DNA of 64,000 nt, taken from NCBI RefSeq assembly GCF_016107545.1, contig NZ_JABASS010000009.1, forward strand, positions 1-64,000, given 5' to 3'. This document shows positions 18,810-27,838 of the stretch, one piece after another. Below the pieces are notes generated by a model that worked only from the letters and a program-made list of their open reading frames with translations, did not search any database and was not told the origin of the DNA. Position numbers and translations under genes: made by a program. The DNA is from Psychrobacter namhaensis (GTDB taxonomy: Bacteria > Pseudomonadota > Gammaproteobacteria > Pseudomonadales > Moraxellaceae). Position 1 is the stretch's first letter; every line of letters starts with the position of its first letter.

Positions 18810-19362
18810 AATGGGATCGCTTAATTGAATCAATAAGGGTAGGAAAAAGCATGACGCCTGCGCGCCGCTTTGATTAATATTGGCCGTGCAATCAGTTGCT
18901 CGGCAGATAATTGGTGTTGCTAGATTTTGGTAATAGAACCAATCCCAAAAAATATGACTAGCTGTCTCAAACTCGTTTAGCTTGCTATTCAAATTTTTGG
19001 CAATGATACAAATTTAAAGAATGCTTTTTTATAGTGATAAATTTGACTAAGACGGACTCTCGCGATTAGTCAACCAGTAGGCGCATAGAAACGTTACTAA
19101 TTAGCTTTAATTGTAGAGCGTTAAGCCAAAATTAACCCTAAAATACCGTCACTGTTGTGCTCATCACCTTATTATAATCATGGTGATTGTCACAATGTCT
19201 GGACATAAAATAGGGTTATTCTACCTTGAAATACCATAAAACTCTAGTGAGCAGCACTTGCTTTACTATAAGAAATGCTCAACAAGGCATTTGCTATCGG
19301 CAAACATTGGCATTTAATGAAGGCTTACTGAGATTCATGGTTGGGTTAAGACTGTTGGCACA
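18810..19362 (-). other. 553-base gap between nth and metK
   Basis: Both flanking genes are on the minus strand, so this must hold the metK promoter and the nth 3' end. I see no credible ORF, no clear terminator for nth and no recognised riboswitch. Confidence 0.4.
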
Positions 19363-20058
19363 TTATAACTCTAAAAAAGACGCTTTATCTTTAAACATAC
19401 ATTCGCCATAGACAGGGCAGGCGCCGCATTTGGGCGTGCGTGCTTGACAGGTATAGCGCCCGTGTAAAATAAGATAATGATGGGCATCAACCATAAAGTC
19501 TTCTGGAATACGCTCGACCAGATTTTTTTCAACGACGAGTACGTTTTTCCCAGTAGCAAGGCCAGTGCGATTCCCTACTCGAAAGATGTGCGTGTCGACC
19601 GCCATGGTTGGTTGACCAAAGGCGGTATTTAAGACCACATTGGCTGTTTTTCGTCCAACGCCTGCCAGTGATTCTAAATCTTTGCGATTATCGGGGACTG
19701 TACTATCAAACTTTTCGATCAAATCACGGCAGGTCTTGATGACGTTTTTGGCTTTGGCGTTGTATAAGCCAATATTTTTGATATAGGATTTTAATCCGTC
19801 TTCACCCAGTGCCAGTATCGCCTCAGGCGTATTGGCCACGGGGTACAACTGCTGGGTGGCAATATTGACGCTCACATCCGTTGCCTGTGCAGATAGTATA
19901 ACCGCCACAAGCAACTCAAAATTACTGTCATAATTGAGCTCAGTGACAGGCTCCTTAATTGTCTCTGCCAGCTTTTCAAAGAATGGACGCACATCACGGT
20001 TGGGCATGCGTCTGGATGGCGGTGTGTCGGCTGTTTTATGTTTGACCGTTTTACTCAT
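19363..20058 (-). CDS. nth: endonuclease III
   Basis: Base-excision-repair DNA glycosylase/AP lyase acting on oxidised pyrimidines. It is 231 aa, slightly longer than E. coli Nth (211) because of an N-terminal basic extension. The helix-hairpin-helix LAGVGRKTANVV carries the catalytic Lys137, and Asp155 is in AVDTHIFRV. The [4Fe-4S] cluster cysteines Cys204, Cys211, Cys214 and Cys220 show the exact C-x6-C-x2-C-x5-C spacing. It lies about 100 bases after an rnfB-like gene on the same strand. In E. coli nth is the last gene of the rsxABCDGE-nth operon, so this pairing looks like a reduced form of that neighbourhood. Confidence 0.96.
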   Translation of the reverse strand: MSKTVKHKTADTPPSRRMPNRDVRPFFEKLAETIKEPVTELNYDSNFELLVAVILSAQATDVSVNIATQQLYPVANTPEAILALGEDGLKSYIKNIGLYNAKAKNVIKTCRDLIEKFDSTVPDNRKDLESLAGVGRKTANVVLNTAFGQPTMAVDTHIFRVGNRTGLATGKNVLVVEKNLVERIPEDFMVDAHHYLILHGRYTCQARTPKCGACPVYGECMFKDKASFLEL

Positions 20059-20160
20059 GGCGTTTGGCTGTTATGTTAGTGAGTGGTGATACAAAATTAT
20101 AGGCGAGATGTACTATCTGTGTGATTTATTAAAGTATCAATCTCGTAATGAAGGCGCTAC

Positions 20161-20994
20161 TTATAGACTTTCGAGCTCTGCTTGTAGTGCGTCAAGCTCC
20201 GCTTGTTTTTTATCATTGGCTCGGACACTTAGCTGTTTTTCTAGTTTTTTAATCTTAGTGCGTAATTTGGCCGCTGCAATGGTGTTTTTTGCTTGCGCTT
20301 CACTGATGTTGAAAGATTGACTGGCGGCATTATTCAGTTTGGCTTCTACCATACTGACCACAGGTCTACTGTTGCTACTATCAGTAAGCTGGTCGGTCAC
20401 GCGTCTTAGATGCGTGTGATAGCGCTGTCTTAAGTCTTCTTGCTCGGTTGCGCGTTCAGAGGTAGAAAGCTCACGCTCTATCGTGACCAAATCAATGCAA
20501 TCAACAGGACAAGGAGCGATACACAGCTCACAGCCAGTACATAAATCCGTAAAGATAGTGTGCATATGCTTGCCAGTACCGACGATAGCATCAACAGGGC
20601 AGGCAGGAATACACTTGGTGCAGCCGATACAATCATCTTCTCGGATAACGGCGCGTACCTCGGTAGGACGTTCAGATGTCGCGTCTATTGGCCACTGCGA
20701 AGGCGCCGCTTTGAGCGTCGTTTTATCGCTATCAGGAGCAACAATTTGAGCGATGGCATTGGTCACTGGCTGACCGCCAGGGACACACTTATTGTACGGT
20801 TCGTCATCGAGCACGATGGCAGCGGCATACGGTAGGCACCCATCTGGATGCTCACAAAGCCCGCACTGCGTCTGCGGCAAGCAAGCATCAATGAGTGAAA
20901 TCTTTGCCTGTGTATCAGCGGGCAGTGTTTCAATGCTCAATGTATCGAACAATATTGGCAGATTGACTAAGCGGATATTGGTGCTATTTTGCAT
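20161..20994 (-). CDS. rsxB: RnfB/RsxB-like iron-sulfur ferredoxin subunit
   Basis: 277 aa protein with the RnfB arrangement. An N-terminal four-cysteine Fe-S motif comes first (CLPQTQCGLCEHPDGC, residues ~34-49). Two [4Fe-4S] ferredoxin motifs follow (CIGCTKCIPACP and CTGCELCIAPCP, about 122-170). The C-terminal ~80 residues are charged and predicted coiled coil. E. coli RsxB begins with a membrane anchor; here the N-terminus is not hydrophobic, so the protein looks soluble. No other rnf/rsx genes are in the window. It may deliver electrons to a partner encoded elsewhere or maintain Fe-S proteins such as its neighbour Nth. The last suggestion is inference from position. Confidence 0.85.
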   Translation of the reverse strand: MQNSTNIRLVNLPILFDTLSIETLPADTQAKISLIDACLPQTQCGLCEHPDGCLPYAAAIVLDDEPYNKCVPGGQPVTNAIAQIVAPDSDKTTLKAAPSQWPIDATSERPTEVRAVIREDDCIGCTKCIPACPVDAIVGTGKHMHTIFTDLCTGCELCIAPCPVDCIDLVTIERELSTSERATEQEDLRQRYHTHLRRVTDQLTDSSNSRPVVSMVEAKLNNAASQSFNISEAQAKNTIAAAKLRTKIKKLEKQLSVRANDKKQAELDALQAELESL

Positions 20995-21205
20995 GTCATT
21001 AATAACCTTAATACCAGTAATAGAGGATGGTATTAGTATGATAAGTATAAAAATAAAGGGCTGAGATACCAGAGTTTTGTATCAGAAACGTGTTGCCAAA
21101 AGGCATGTTCAATCAGCAAAACGATTTTAACTAAAACAGTAATTTTAAAGACATAACGTTCAAACCACAACGTTAAAGCGCTGCTGTTGATTAAAGTGTT
21201 ATTTA

Positions 21206-22156
21206 TTACAGTGTTATGCCTTGTTCATGAGCAATCTGCGCAATCAGCTCATAAGCAATGCTACCTTTTGACGGTATTTTGGGCAGGTTTGAGACGTCAA
21301 AAAAATCAGCGTGTGACAGCTCATCTTCTTGGATGACAATGTCACCGCCTGCATAAGAGGCTCGGAAGCCAAGCATCAAATTAGACGGAAATGGCCATGG
21401 CTGACTGCTCACATAGCGAATGTCTGTGACGCTAATATTTACCTCTTCTGCTACTTCACGTACTACGGCATGCTCTAGGCTTTCACCCACTTCTACGAAA
21501 CCTGCAATGAGACCGTATAGTCGTGGCAGTGTTTGCTCCCCATAGCGATGATGGTGTGCCAGCAATACTTGCATTTCTCCCGTCTGTGGATTGGGACGAG
21601 TAATGGCAGTGATGACACAAGGCTGGACACGAGGGTATTGGCGTAATCGACACACTGGACAAACCATGGCACGCTCACCTCGGTCTGCATGAACGACGGC
21701 GGCTGCACAGCGACTACAAAACCGTGTGTCTGTCTGCCAACGCAATAACTGTATGGCTTGGCTAATCTGAGTGGTCAAAGCCACAGGAAGCTGAGTGATC
21801 AGCTGGCGATAAGGAAGAAACACATTTCCGCTGCTTTCAGCGACAAGAGGGAGCGCCACGTTATGAGCAACTGCATAGTCATACGTAATGGCATTAGCAG
21901 CTTGTGCTGTGAACGTATTAATAACACTGATTTTACGCTTAATGTCTATTGAATCATCTGGCAAGCCATCAGAGAGCCAATGATTTGGCGCTAGGCTTTC
22001 GAGGAGGGTGACATGACCCACCTGATAAGCTTGCGGGTGTCCGCTATGATCTGGTTTTGGACGGGTCTGTGGTAATTGAACCTGCAGTGGCCACCAGCCG
22101 TCTGGCGTTTGTTGGCATAAAACGGTGTCATCACTAAACACAAAAGCACTGGCCAT
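21206..22156 (-). CDS. nudC: NAD+ diphosphatase / RNA NAD-decapping hydrolase
   Basis: Nudix hydrolase NudC, which cleaves NAD(H) and removes NAD caps from RNA. It is 316 aa from the ATG at 22156; the frame extends two codons to a TTG that I consider unused. The four-cysteine zinc ribbon is C147, C150, C166 and C169. The Nudix box covers residues ~219-241 (GFVEVGESLEHAVVREVAEEV), ending in Asn where the consensus has Gly. The NudC-specific SQPWPFPSN is at 251-259. It is longer than E. coli NudC (257 aa) because of an extended N-terminal domain, as in many relatives. Transcribed alone. Confidence 0.93.
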   Translation of the reverse strand: MASAFVFSDDTVLCQQTPDGWWPLQVQLPQTRPKPDHSGHPQAYQVGHVTLLESLAPNHWLSDGLPDDSIDIKRKISVINTFTAQAANAITYDYAVAHNVALPLVAESSGNVFLPYRQLITQLPVALTTQISQAIQLLRWQTDTRFCSRCAAAVVHADRGERAMVCPVCRLRQYPRVQPCVITAITRPNPQTGEMQVLLAHHHRYGEQTLPRLYGLIAGFVEVGESLEHAVVREVAEEVNISVTDIRYVSSQPWPFPSNLMLGFRASYAGGDIVIQEDELSHADFFDVSNLPKIPSKGSIAYELIAQIAHEQGITL

Positions 22157-22293
22157 ACCCAAAGTTCCAAAACGTTGAAGGCAAGTCTGTATCGTATAAA
22201 AAACAGACTTGCTTACAGTAAGATAAATTAATATTTATGGCAGCAAAAAATTGACCATAACACCGTGGTCATAGCCACTGAAGGGCGCTGTGA

Positions 22294-23976
22294 TTAGGCA
22301 GCAAGTAGCTGACTTAAGCTCTGCTGACCGACATCAAGCGCCTGCTTGCTAACAGGACGATTGTGCTCAAAACCATCTAAATGATAGTCGACGGCCATCA
22401 TGACATCGGCGATGTAGGCTAGCGTGTCATCTTCTATACGTCGTCCGCCTTCGATACGTTGCTCAATATAGTTGGCCAATTGGCTAAGCATACTAGCAGC
22501 GGTTGGCAGTTGTAAGAAGCGTACCGCCCCTGCAACTTGGCGCATCATCTCAGGAATATTCTGGATATTGAGCATGTCTCGCTCTGGCTCAGCCAAATAA
22601 TCATTGACGGCTTGTTCGGCACTGGCAATAGCGGTACGACTTTCTTGTATCAAGGTGTCGCTTGCAGTATTGAGCTGATGCAATGAGATATGCGGATTGT
22701 TTAAAGGCAAATAAATCGCCCCTGGTGTATGCATTTCGGCCATAGCGATGGTCGCGTTCTCTGCATGCATCAATGCCAGTAACAAGTGGTCAAACTCATC
22801 AGAAGAGGGCGCTCGCCAATATCTGACAGCGTCTGCTGCGGTGCTCAGGCTGTTCGCGGCATTTGTTAGACCAAGCAAGTGGAGTGCGGAGCTCAATGCC
22901 GTGAGTTCTTCAATAATTTGTGTCGTCTGCATATCGATTGGATTGATTGAATCACCACGCGCGTAGCTGTCTACATGCTCCTTGATTGTGTTGATTTGGG
23001 TTTGAATGATGGTATTTAACGTATCGGTAAGCACACGATTAGGACCAAACAAAAAACGCTTCATTTGCTCGAGCTGAGGGCCTTCTAGATGATTATTGGC
23101 ATATTGCTCACGCAGTCGCTGTGCCTCTTCATGGTCACGCTGGCAGGCAAAGCTGACCAAATCAGCAAAACGCCTATCCATGATGGGTAAGTAGCTTTGG
23201 AACTGCTGCTCTAAATAGATGAGAGTATGTTTTTGGCTCAGATTCAGCGGCAACATAGCCGCGATATCTGTGACGGCCGCATTGGCCGCTTGCCAGAACA
23301 GGCTGCTGGTGTTTGATGCTATCAACGCACAGGCTGCACTCATAGCATCAAGTTTTTGCTGATCATCTGGGCTGATGTCACCTTGCTGATGACGCAGAGC
23401 GACGCCAAGACCACTACGGTAAGCATCGGTTAACAACTCACTATCAAGGTTGAGCGCTTTAAGTGGTTGGAAGTTTTGTTCAGGATTGGCAATAACCACG
23501 CTGCTGCTGCCAAAAGCAGAAAAATTGTCTGCTGTGATAGGAGTCTCTTGCCCGTGAGCATTGAGCTTATTAATAACTGGTAATAACAAGGTTGGTTCTA
23601 TCGACTCTGTCAACAGCACAAACTCGACATAACGATCCAGCGTCATGATGGCTTCTGATAAGTCCATGATTAAGTTGACATCGTTATTATCGCCACTATC
23701 ATAAAGGCGTTGTAGTCCTTTCACAATAGCGGTATTTAACACTTTTGCACCGACCAAAGAGATCAGCTCAAAGATATAAGACAGCTGCTTTAATACCGTA
23801 ATAGAATCTAGTAATAAAGGTGCCTGACTACTATCATCAGTAAACTCACTTAAGTGAATCTCGGTGTCTTTCAGGGTGACGATGATCTCATCATGCAACA
23901 AATGTAGTGAGGGTAGATTAAAATCAGTAACACTAAGTGTTGGGACGGTGAACTTCATTTGCGCAGACTGGTCCAT
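22294..23976 (-). CDS. FimL-like protein (ChpA N-terminal domain homologue)
   Basis: About 560 aa from the ATG at 23976, which has GGA nine bases upstream. The frame remains open to 24078, but that extension is hydrophobic and has no ribosome site. The length and sequence character match P. aeruginosa FimL (557 aa), which resembles the N-terminal part of the chemotaxis-type kinase ChpA without phosphorylatable histidines and promotes type IV pilus function and cAMP signalling. The protein is almost entirely helical, with repeated four-helix-bundle-like segments and no catalytic motif that I can see. It stands near nudC and the rnhA-dnaQ fusion, neither related in function. The assignment is by recall of family features. 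Confidence 0.55.
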   Translation of the reverse strand: MDQSAQMKFTVPTLSVTDFNLPSLHLLHDEIIVTLKDTEIHLSEFTDDSSQAPLLLDSITVLKQLSYIFELISLVGAKVLNTAIVKGLQRLYDSGDNNDVNLIMDLSEAIMTLDRYVEFVLLTESIEPTLLLPVINKLNAHGQETPITADNFSAFGSSSVVIANPEQNFQPLKALNLDSELLTDAYRSGLGVALRHQQGDISPDDQQKLDAMSAACALIASNTSSLFWQAANAAVTDIAAMLPLNLSQKHTLIYLEQQFQSYLPIMDRRFADLVSFACQRDHEEAQRLREQYANNHLEGPQLEQMKRFLFGPNRVLTDTLNTIIQTQINTIKEHVDSYARGDSINPIDMQTTQIIEELTALSSALHLLGLTNAANSLSTAADAVRYWRAPSSDEFDHLLLALMHAENATIAMAEMHTPGAIYLPLNNPHISLHQLNTASDTLIQESRTAIASAEQAVNDYLAEPERDMLNIQNIPEMMRQVAGAVRFLQLPTAASMLSQLANYIEQRIEGGRRIEDDTLAYIADVMMAVDYHLDGFEHNRPVSKQALDVGQQSLSQLLAA

Positions 23977-24122
23977 AGTTGTTTTTCCATAAGGTACTGA
24001 TGCGAATAGCGATGGTTTAAATGAGGCATAAAAAGCGTTTATTAGTGATGTTTTAACGCTTAATATAACAATAATCAAGGCGATAGTATAAACACCAACG
24101 TCGTAAATTATTTAAATGACGG

Positions 24123-25724
24123 TTATATATTGGCTTTAAGCTCAGGATACTCTTCTGCAAGGGCGTTATACCAGTGTTGGTTGGCACTCTCATCTGTGGT
24201 TGATTCTAGTAATAGAGACGCTAGATTGGCAAAGCTTGCATGCGCTGTCTGTCCGCCGTCTGTCTGTGTGTCTTCTTCAATAGCAAGCGTGACTTGTCCA
24301 CCCGTCATCGCTAAATAAACTTCAGCCAAGATCTCTGAGTCAAGTAACGCCCCGTGGAAGGTACGATCTTGTTTACCAACGTCTAGGCGGCGTACTAAGG
24401 CATCTAGCGTGTTCTTCTGCCCAGGGTACTGCTGCTTTGCCATCACCAGCGAGTCAGTCACTTGTACGCGCTCGGAGAAGTCGTGCATACCGACTTTGGC
24501 AAACTCCATATTTAAGAAGTTCATATCAAATGAGGCATTATGGGCGATGATTTCTGCGCCGTCCATAAAGTCATACAGCGATTGCGCGACTTGATCGAAG
24601 GTGGGCTTATCTGCTAAAAAAGCCTCAGAGATGCCATGAATGCGAATAACCTCATCATCCATACCGCGCTGCGGATTGATATAAACGTGTAGTTTCTCGC
24701 CAGTGAATTTGCGTCCCACCATCTCGACAATACCAACTTCAATGATACGATCGCCTTTTAGCGCATCAAGCCCCGTGGTCTCAGTATCCATAATGAGTTG
24801 GCGGTCAGCTTCATGGCGGTGTATGGGCTTGGGTAGTAGTGGGGTAAAGTGTGGGTTAGCACGGCTAGTATCACCATCGAACTTTGTGGCACCAGTCGCC
24901 ATGTCTGGCGTGGGGGTATCTAGGGTGGTATCAGGCATTGGTGCGTGGGTCTCTGGCATATCTGTGGTACTCATTGACATGGGTTTTATCGCATCATTTT
25001 GAGAGCGATTGATTTTGATAGTAGTGGCTGGACTTAGCACATTATCGTGCTGATTTTCTAACGGTTCTTCATCATGCTCATCGTCCACCACATCAAAGCC
25101 TAAGGGGTCAAAATTTAACCAGTCATCGTTAGAATCGCTAGAAGCCGTGGGGGCTTTATCAGTCGTTATTTGCGCTTTTTTTTTAGAAACATCTGACAAT
25201 ACTGCAGTTGAGGCGTCCTCACTGTTAGAGGTCACGCCTAGATTGGCCAACTCGTCTGCTTTTTCATTGCCTGCGTGTCCAGCATGTCCTTTTACCCAAT
25301 GCCAGTCAACATCACGCTGTCGACAAAGCTCATCTAATTGTTGCCAAAGGTCTTGGTTGGCCACGGGTTTTTTACTGGCAGTTTTCCAGCCTCTTTTTTT
25401 CCACCCGTCAATCCATTCGGTAATGCCTTTTTTGACATAACTGGAGTCGGTCCAAATCTCAAGTCTTTGTGCAAGTGGGCTATGCGTCAGTGCTTTTATC
25501 GCACCCATCAGCTCCATACGGTTGTTGGTCGTCTCTTTGTCACCGCCATATAAATCTTGCGTACTGCCGTCACTAAATATGAGATGTGCGCCCCAGCCGC
25601 CCGCACCAGGATTACCTTTACAGGCTCCATCTGTATAAGCAACCGTCGTATTTGCTTTGGCGGCCAACGGATTCATCGCGTTATTTTTGCTAAACTGCTG
25701 CGCTGAGGTGCGATTATCTGACAT
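24123..25724 (-). CDS. RNase HI - DNA polymerase III epsilon (proofreading) fusion
   Basis: One uninterrupted 533 aa frame joins two replication enzymes. Residues ~26-162 are a complete RNase HI (removes RNA from RNA-DNA hybrids) with Asp32, Glu71, Asp93 and Asp157 in place. Residues ~162-307 are a low-complexity, acidic, Pro/Thr/Met-rich linker. Residues ~308-485 are a DnaQ-type 3'-5' exonuclease with DTE (Asp313, Glu315), Asp400 and H-x4-D (His457, Asp462). The C-terminal ~45 residues could bind the polymerase alpha subunit. In E. coli rnhA and dnaQ are adjacent but divergent separate genes. Both catalytic sets look intact. An ATG at 25676 is an alternative start. Confidence 0.92.
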   Translation of the reverse strand: MSDNRTSAQQFSKNNAMNPLAAKANTTVAYTDGACKGNPGAGGWGAHLIFSDGSTQDLYGGDKETTNNRMELMGAIKALTHSPLAQRLEIWTDSSYVKKGITEWIDGWKKRGWKTASKKPVANQDLWQQLDELCRQRDVDWHWVKGHAGHAGNEKADELANLGVTSNSEDASTAVLSDVSKKKAQITTDKAPTASSDSNDDWLNFDPLGFDVVDDEHDEEPLENQHDNVLSPATTIKINRSQNDAIKPMSMSTTDMPETHAPMPDTTLDTPTPDMATGATKFDGDTSRANPHFTPLLPKPIHRHEADRQLIMDTETTGLDALKGDRIIEVGIVEMVGRKFTGEKLHVYINPQRGMDDEVIRIHGISEAFLADKPTFDQVAQSLYDFMDGAEIIAHNASFDMNFLNMEFAKVGMHDFSERVQVTDSLVMAKQQYPGQKNTLDALVRRLDVGKQDRTFHGALLDSEILAEVYLAMTGGQVTLAIEEDTQTDGGQTAHASFANLASLLLESTTDESANQHWYNALAEEYPELKANI

Positions 25725-26116
25725 AACAAATTATTGACCTAATAAATGATAAATGAGGGTGGCGCAAAGAGATTCTTTAGCGTTATTTTCAAGATAGTCA
25801 TCCCTTAATATGCTGGGCCTGAGTATAACAAATCTATTGTTAATATGGACAGTGCTATCGTGAATATCGGCCGTCTCAGGGCGCAAAATCGCAAAACCAC
25901 TCATCACATCTTATATGATAATAGTAACTGTTTGGTTTTCTGTTAAAATAGGTTAGGTTGCGAACAAGGTGGGTCTGTCGTCTGGCTGAACGAGTCAGTA
26001 GCCATTTACTGTACTGACACCACTCTAACGGTCACGCTACTCGTCATGTTTTTGTCACCACTGTTTAATGATAATTTCCTTCACAAAAGTTTTAATGCAT
26101 GCAGGATAACCCTATT
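25725..26116. other. 392-base divergent intergenic region
   Basis: It lies between the rnhA-dnaQ fusion (minus) and a lipoprotein gene (plus), so it should carry both promoters. I see no ORF, strong hairpin or recognisable operator. Confidence 0.4.
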
Positions 26117-26671
26117 ATGTCCTTACGCTCAAACGTTTTTTCTAAAAGGCAGACCCGCTTAATGGTCAGTATGGCGATAAGCAGCGCGCTGTTTTTGACT
26201 GCTTGTAGTGAGAGTCACACGCAACCTGAAGCAGAAGTGGTTGAGGTGGCGTCAGACTTATCTGTCTTTGAAGGGTGTTATACGGTAAGTCAAGATGAGC
26301 CTGCCCAAATAAAAGTCAGTCAACAGGAGGGCTCGTGGGTGATGCAAATGAAGGAGCCTGCAAGTGCCAAACGTGTTTGGGACAATCCTGAGCCATTAGA
26401 GGTGATTGAAAATAGTGCGGTGCCGCAATTTTTCTCTATTGACCCAGAGCATGTCGACGCCGTTATCGGTCGGCCTGATCGAGTACTGGTACTGGCTCAT
26501 GTCAAACCCGTTTACGCCAATATCGACCCACTCTTAGACAGTGAGTATTTGTCCTATATTTATCGCGGTGCCAATACCATCTATCGCGTGGAGTGTGATG
26601 ACGTCAATACGGATATTTTAGCCAACCCGCATGCCGATATTGTTATTGAGGATGTGGATGAGCGTATTTAG
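26117..26671 (+). CDS. hypothetical lipoprotein
   Basis: 184 aa predicted lipoprotein, not otherwise recognised. The ATG at 26117 has AGGA ten bases upstream and is preferred to an in-frame ATG at 26099. The signal segment (LMVSMAISSALFLTAC) ends in lipobox L-T-A-C. The residue after Cys is Ser, which favours outer-membrane sorting by the usual +2 rule. The mature protein is acidic and contains two further cysteines (FEGCYTV and RVECDD) that could form a disulfide. It is followed 67 bases later by a small membrane-protein gene. Confidence 0.6.
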   Translation: MSLRSNVFSKRQTRLMVSMAISSALFLTACSESHTQPEAEVVEVASDLSVFEGCYTVSQDEPAQIKVSQQEGSWVMQMKEPASAKRVWDNPEPLEVIENSAVPQFFSIDPEHVDAVIGRPDRVLVLAHVKPVYANIDPLLDSEYLSYIYRGANTIYRVECDDVNTDILANPHADIVIEDVDERI

Positions 26672-26738
26672 ATAAGTACTACCGGCGTGAGTACAGCGTC
26701 ATTTGTTATCAACAGTTCAGTCATTAGAGTCAGGCAAT

Positions 26739-27044
26739 ATGAATTTTTTTAGTTATGTGGTTTTGGGTGGGTTTTCTTATGCGGCTGGTTGGGCGGTAAG
26801 GACGTATATATTGGATAAAAAGCCTGAAACCGAGCAACCTTACAACCTCAAACATCCTGCTATCTTAGCGTATTTGGGTGGTTTCTTTATTATTATGCTG
26901 ATTGTCTCTTGGTTAATTGGTCGTTATTTACTCGGGCACGTTGCCATTGATTTACCTTTTATTATTATTAATAGTATCGTGGCGACCTTTGTCTATTCGT
27001 TCGGACTTAATCCCGAAAAATCTCGTTATGATGTCCCTAATTAA
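26739..27044 (+). CDS. small hypothetical membrane protein
   Basis: 101 aa from the ATG at 26739 (MNFFSYVVLGGFSYAAGW). A TTG at 26703 in the same frame has no support. Hydrophobic segments at about residues 3-20, 42-62 (ILAYLGGFFIIMLIVSWLIG) and 68-90 suggest three membrane passes. The C-terminus is polar (NPEKSRYDVPN). The function is unknown. It may share a transcript with the upstream lipoprotein gene; a strong terminator follows. Confidence 0.5.
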   Translation: MNFFSYVVLGGFSYAAGWAVRTYILDKKPETEQPYNLKHPAILAYLGGFFIIMLIVSWLIGRYLLGHVAIDLPFIIINSIVATFVYSFGLNPEKSRYDVPN

Positions 27045-27070
27045 AGAGAGCCGATAGATTCAATAAACAA

Positions 27071-27109
27071 GAAAAAGCCATGACCACATCAATGACCATG
27101 GCTTTTTTA
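27071..27109. terminator. bidirectional rho-independent terminator
   Basis: Stem AAAAAGCCATG(GTCA) / (TGAC)CATGGCTTTTTT between convergent genes. It has A and T runs on both sides and can serve both strands. Confidence 0.8.
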
Positions 27110-27145
27110 GTCACGTAATTGTCTACGGCTTTAAGCGTTTGGCGG

Positions 27146-27595
27146 TTATGATTTTTTTTGAATATCGGTACTATTCTTAGTGTTTGATTGTTCTTCTTTC
27201 TTAGAGGTCGATTGTTCTTCTTTCTTAGAAGTCGATTGTTCTTGTTTCCATGCTTTATATTTATGTAGATCTTTTTTAGCCTGCTTTAAGAAAAATCTGA
27301 GTACCAGTGCGTCATCGACATAACCGATGAACGGAATGGAGTCTGGAATAAGGTCAATAGGATTTAGTGTATAAATCGCACCAATCACACCAGCTGAGAT
27401 GGTTTTAAAAGGAATCTTACGATAGTCACCTTTGTAATAGTCTTTGATAAGACTCATAAATAGCATCAAATCATCGCTAAAAGGTTCAAGATAGCTGTTA
27501 TCTTCTAGTTTTTCTTTGAGCTTGTCTTCTTGGCCTATCAGGTGTTTCAAATTGGAGACAAGTGCGTCGTGTTTATCAGTTTTTTTATTAAACAT
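27146..27595 (-). CDS. YkvA/DUF1232 family membrane protein
   Basis: 149 aa. The DUF1232 signature is clear in the middle: a hydrophobic segment followed by NPIDLIPDSIPFIGYVDDALVL (about residues 76-97). Family members are small membrane proteins of unknown function. The C-terminal ~30 residues are an unusual hydrophilic tail made of an eight-residue repeat, EQSTSKKE, present two and a half times and encoded by a 24-base tandem DNA repeat. The repeat is in frame, so copy number can vary without breaking the gene. Confidence 0.8.
   Translation of the reverse strand: MFNKKTDKHDALVSNLKHLIGQEDKLKEKLEDNSYLEPFSDDLMLFMSLIKDYYKGDYRKIPFKTISAGVIGAIYTLNPIDLIPDSIPFIGYVDDALVLRFFLKQAKKDLHKYKAWKQEQSTSKKEEQSTSKKEEQSNTKNSTDIQKKS
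27186..27245. repeat. 24-base tandem repeat inside the DUF1232 gene
   Basis: Two nearly identical 24-base units (27186-27209, 27210-27233) and a half unit encode the C-terminal EQSTSKKE repeats. One base differs between the full units. Confidence 0.8.
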
Positions 27596-27838
27596 AATTA
27601 TTATCCTTACTTATTTGCGATGAATTTGTATTTACAGTAACAAATTTAATCGCCCTATATTGTGTGTGTCGGTAGCGAAAAAGTAAAGATGGGTAAAGGT
27701 TGGGCAACTTGGCGTATGGGCAAATACGCTACCATAGGCGAGCGTGATAACATGCGTATCCTGCACGTACTCGCGCCATAAACACGGCATTAAAGCGGAT
27801 GAATAATCAATATAAAAGCATACAGGTAGTAGCAAAGC

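Noticed and set aside
18810-18992. Long N-terminal extension of metK
   Set aside because: The frame stays open upstream, but the family begins at [19 protein letters not shown] and the extra residues are not MetK-like.
19226-19411. Short plus-strand ORF between metK and nth
   Set aside because: It overlaps the 3' end of nth, lacks a ribosome site and has no protein-like character.
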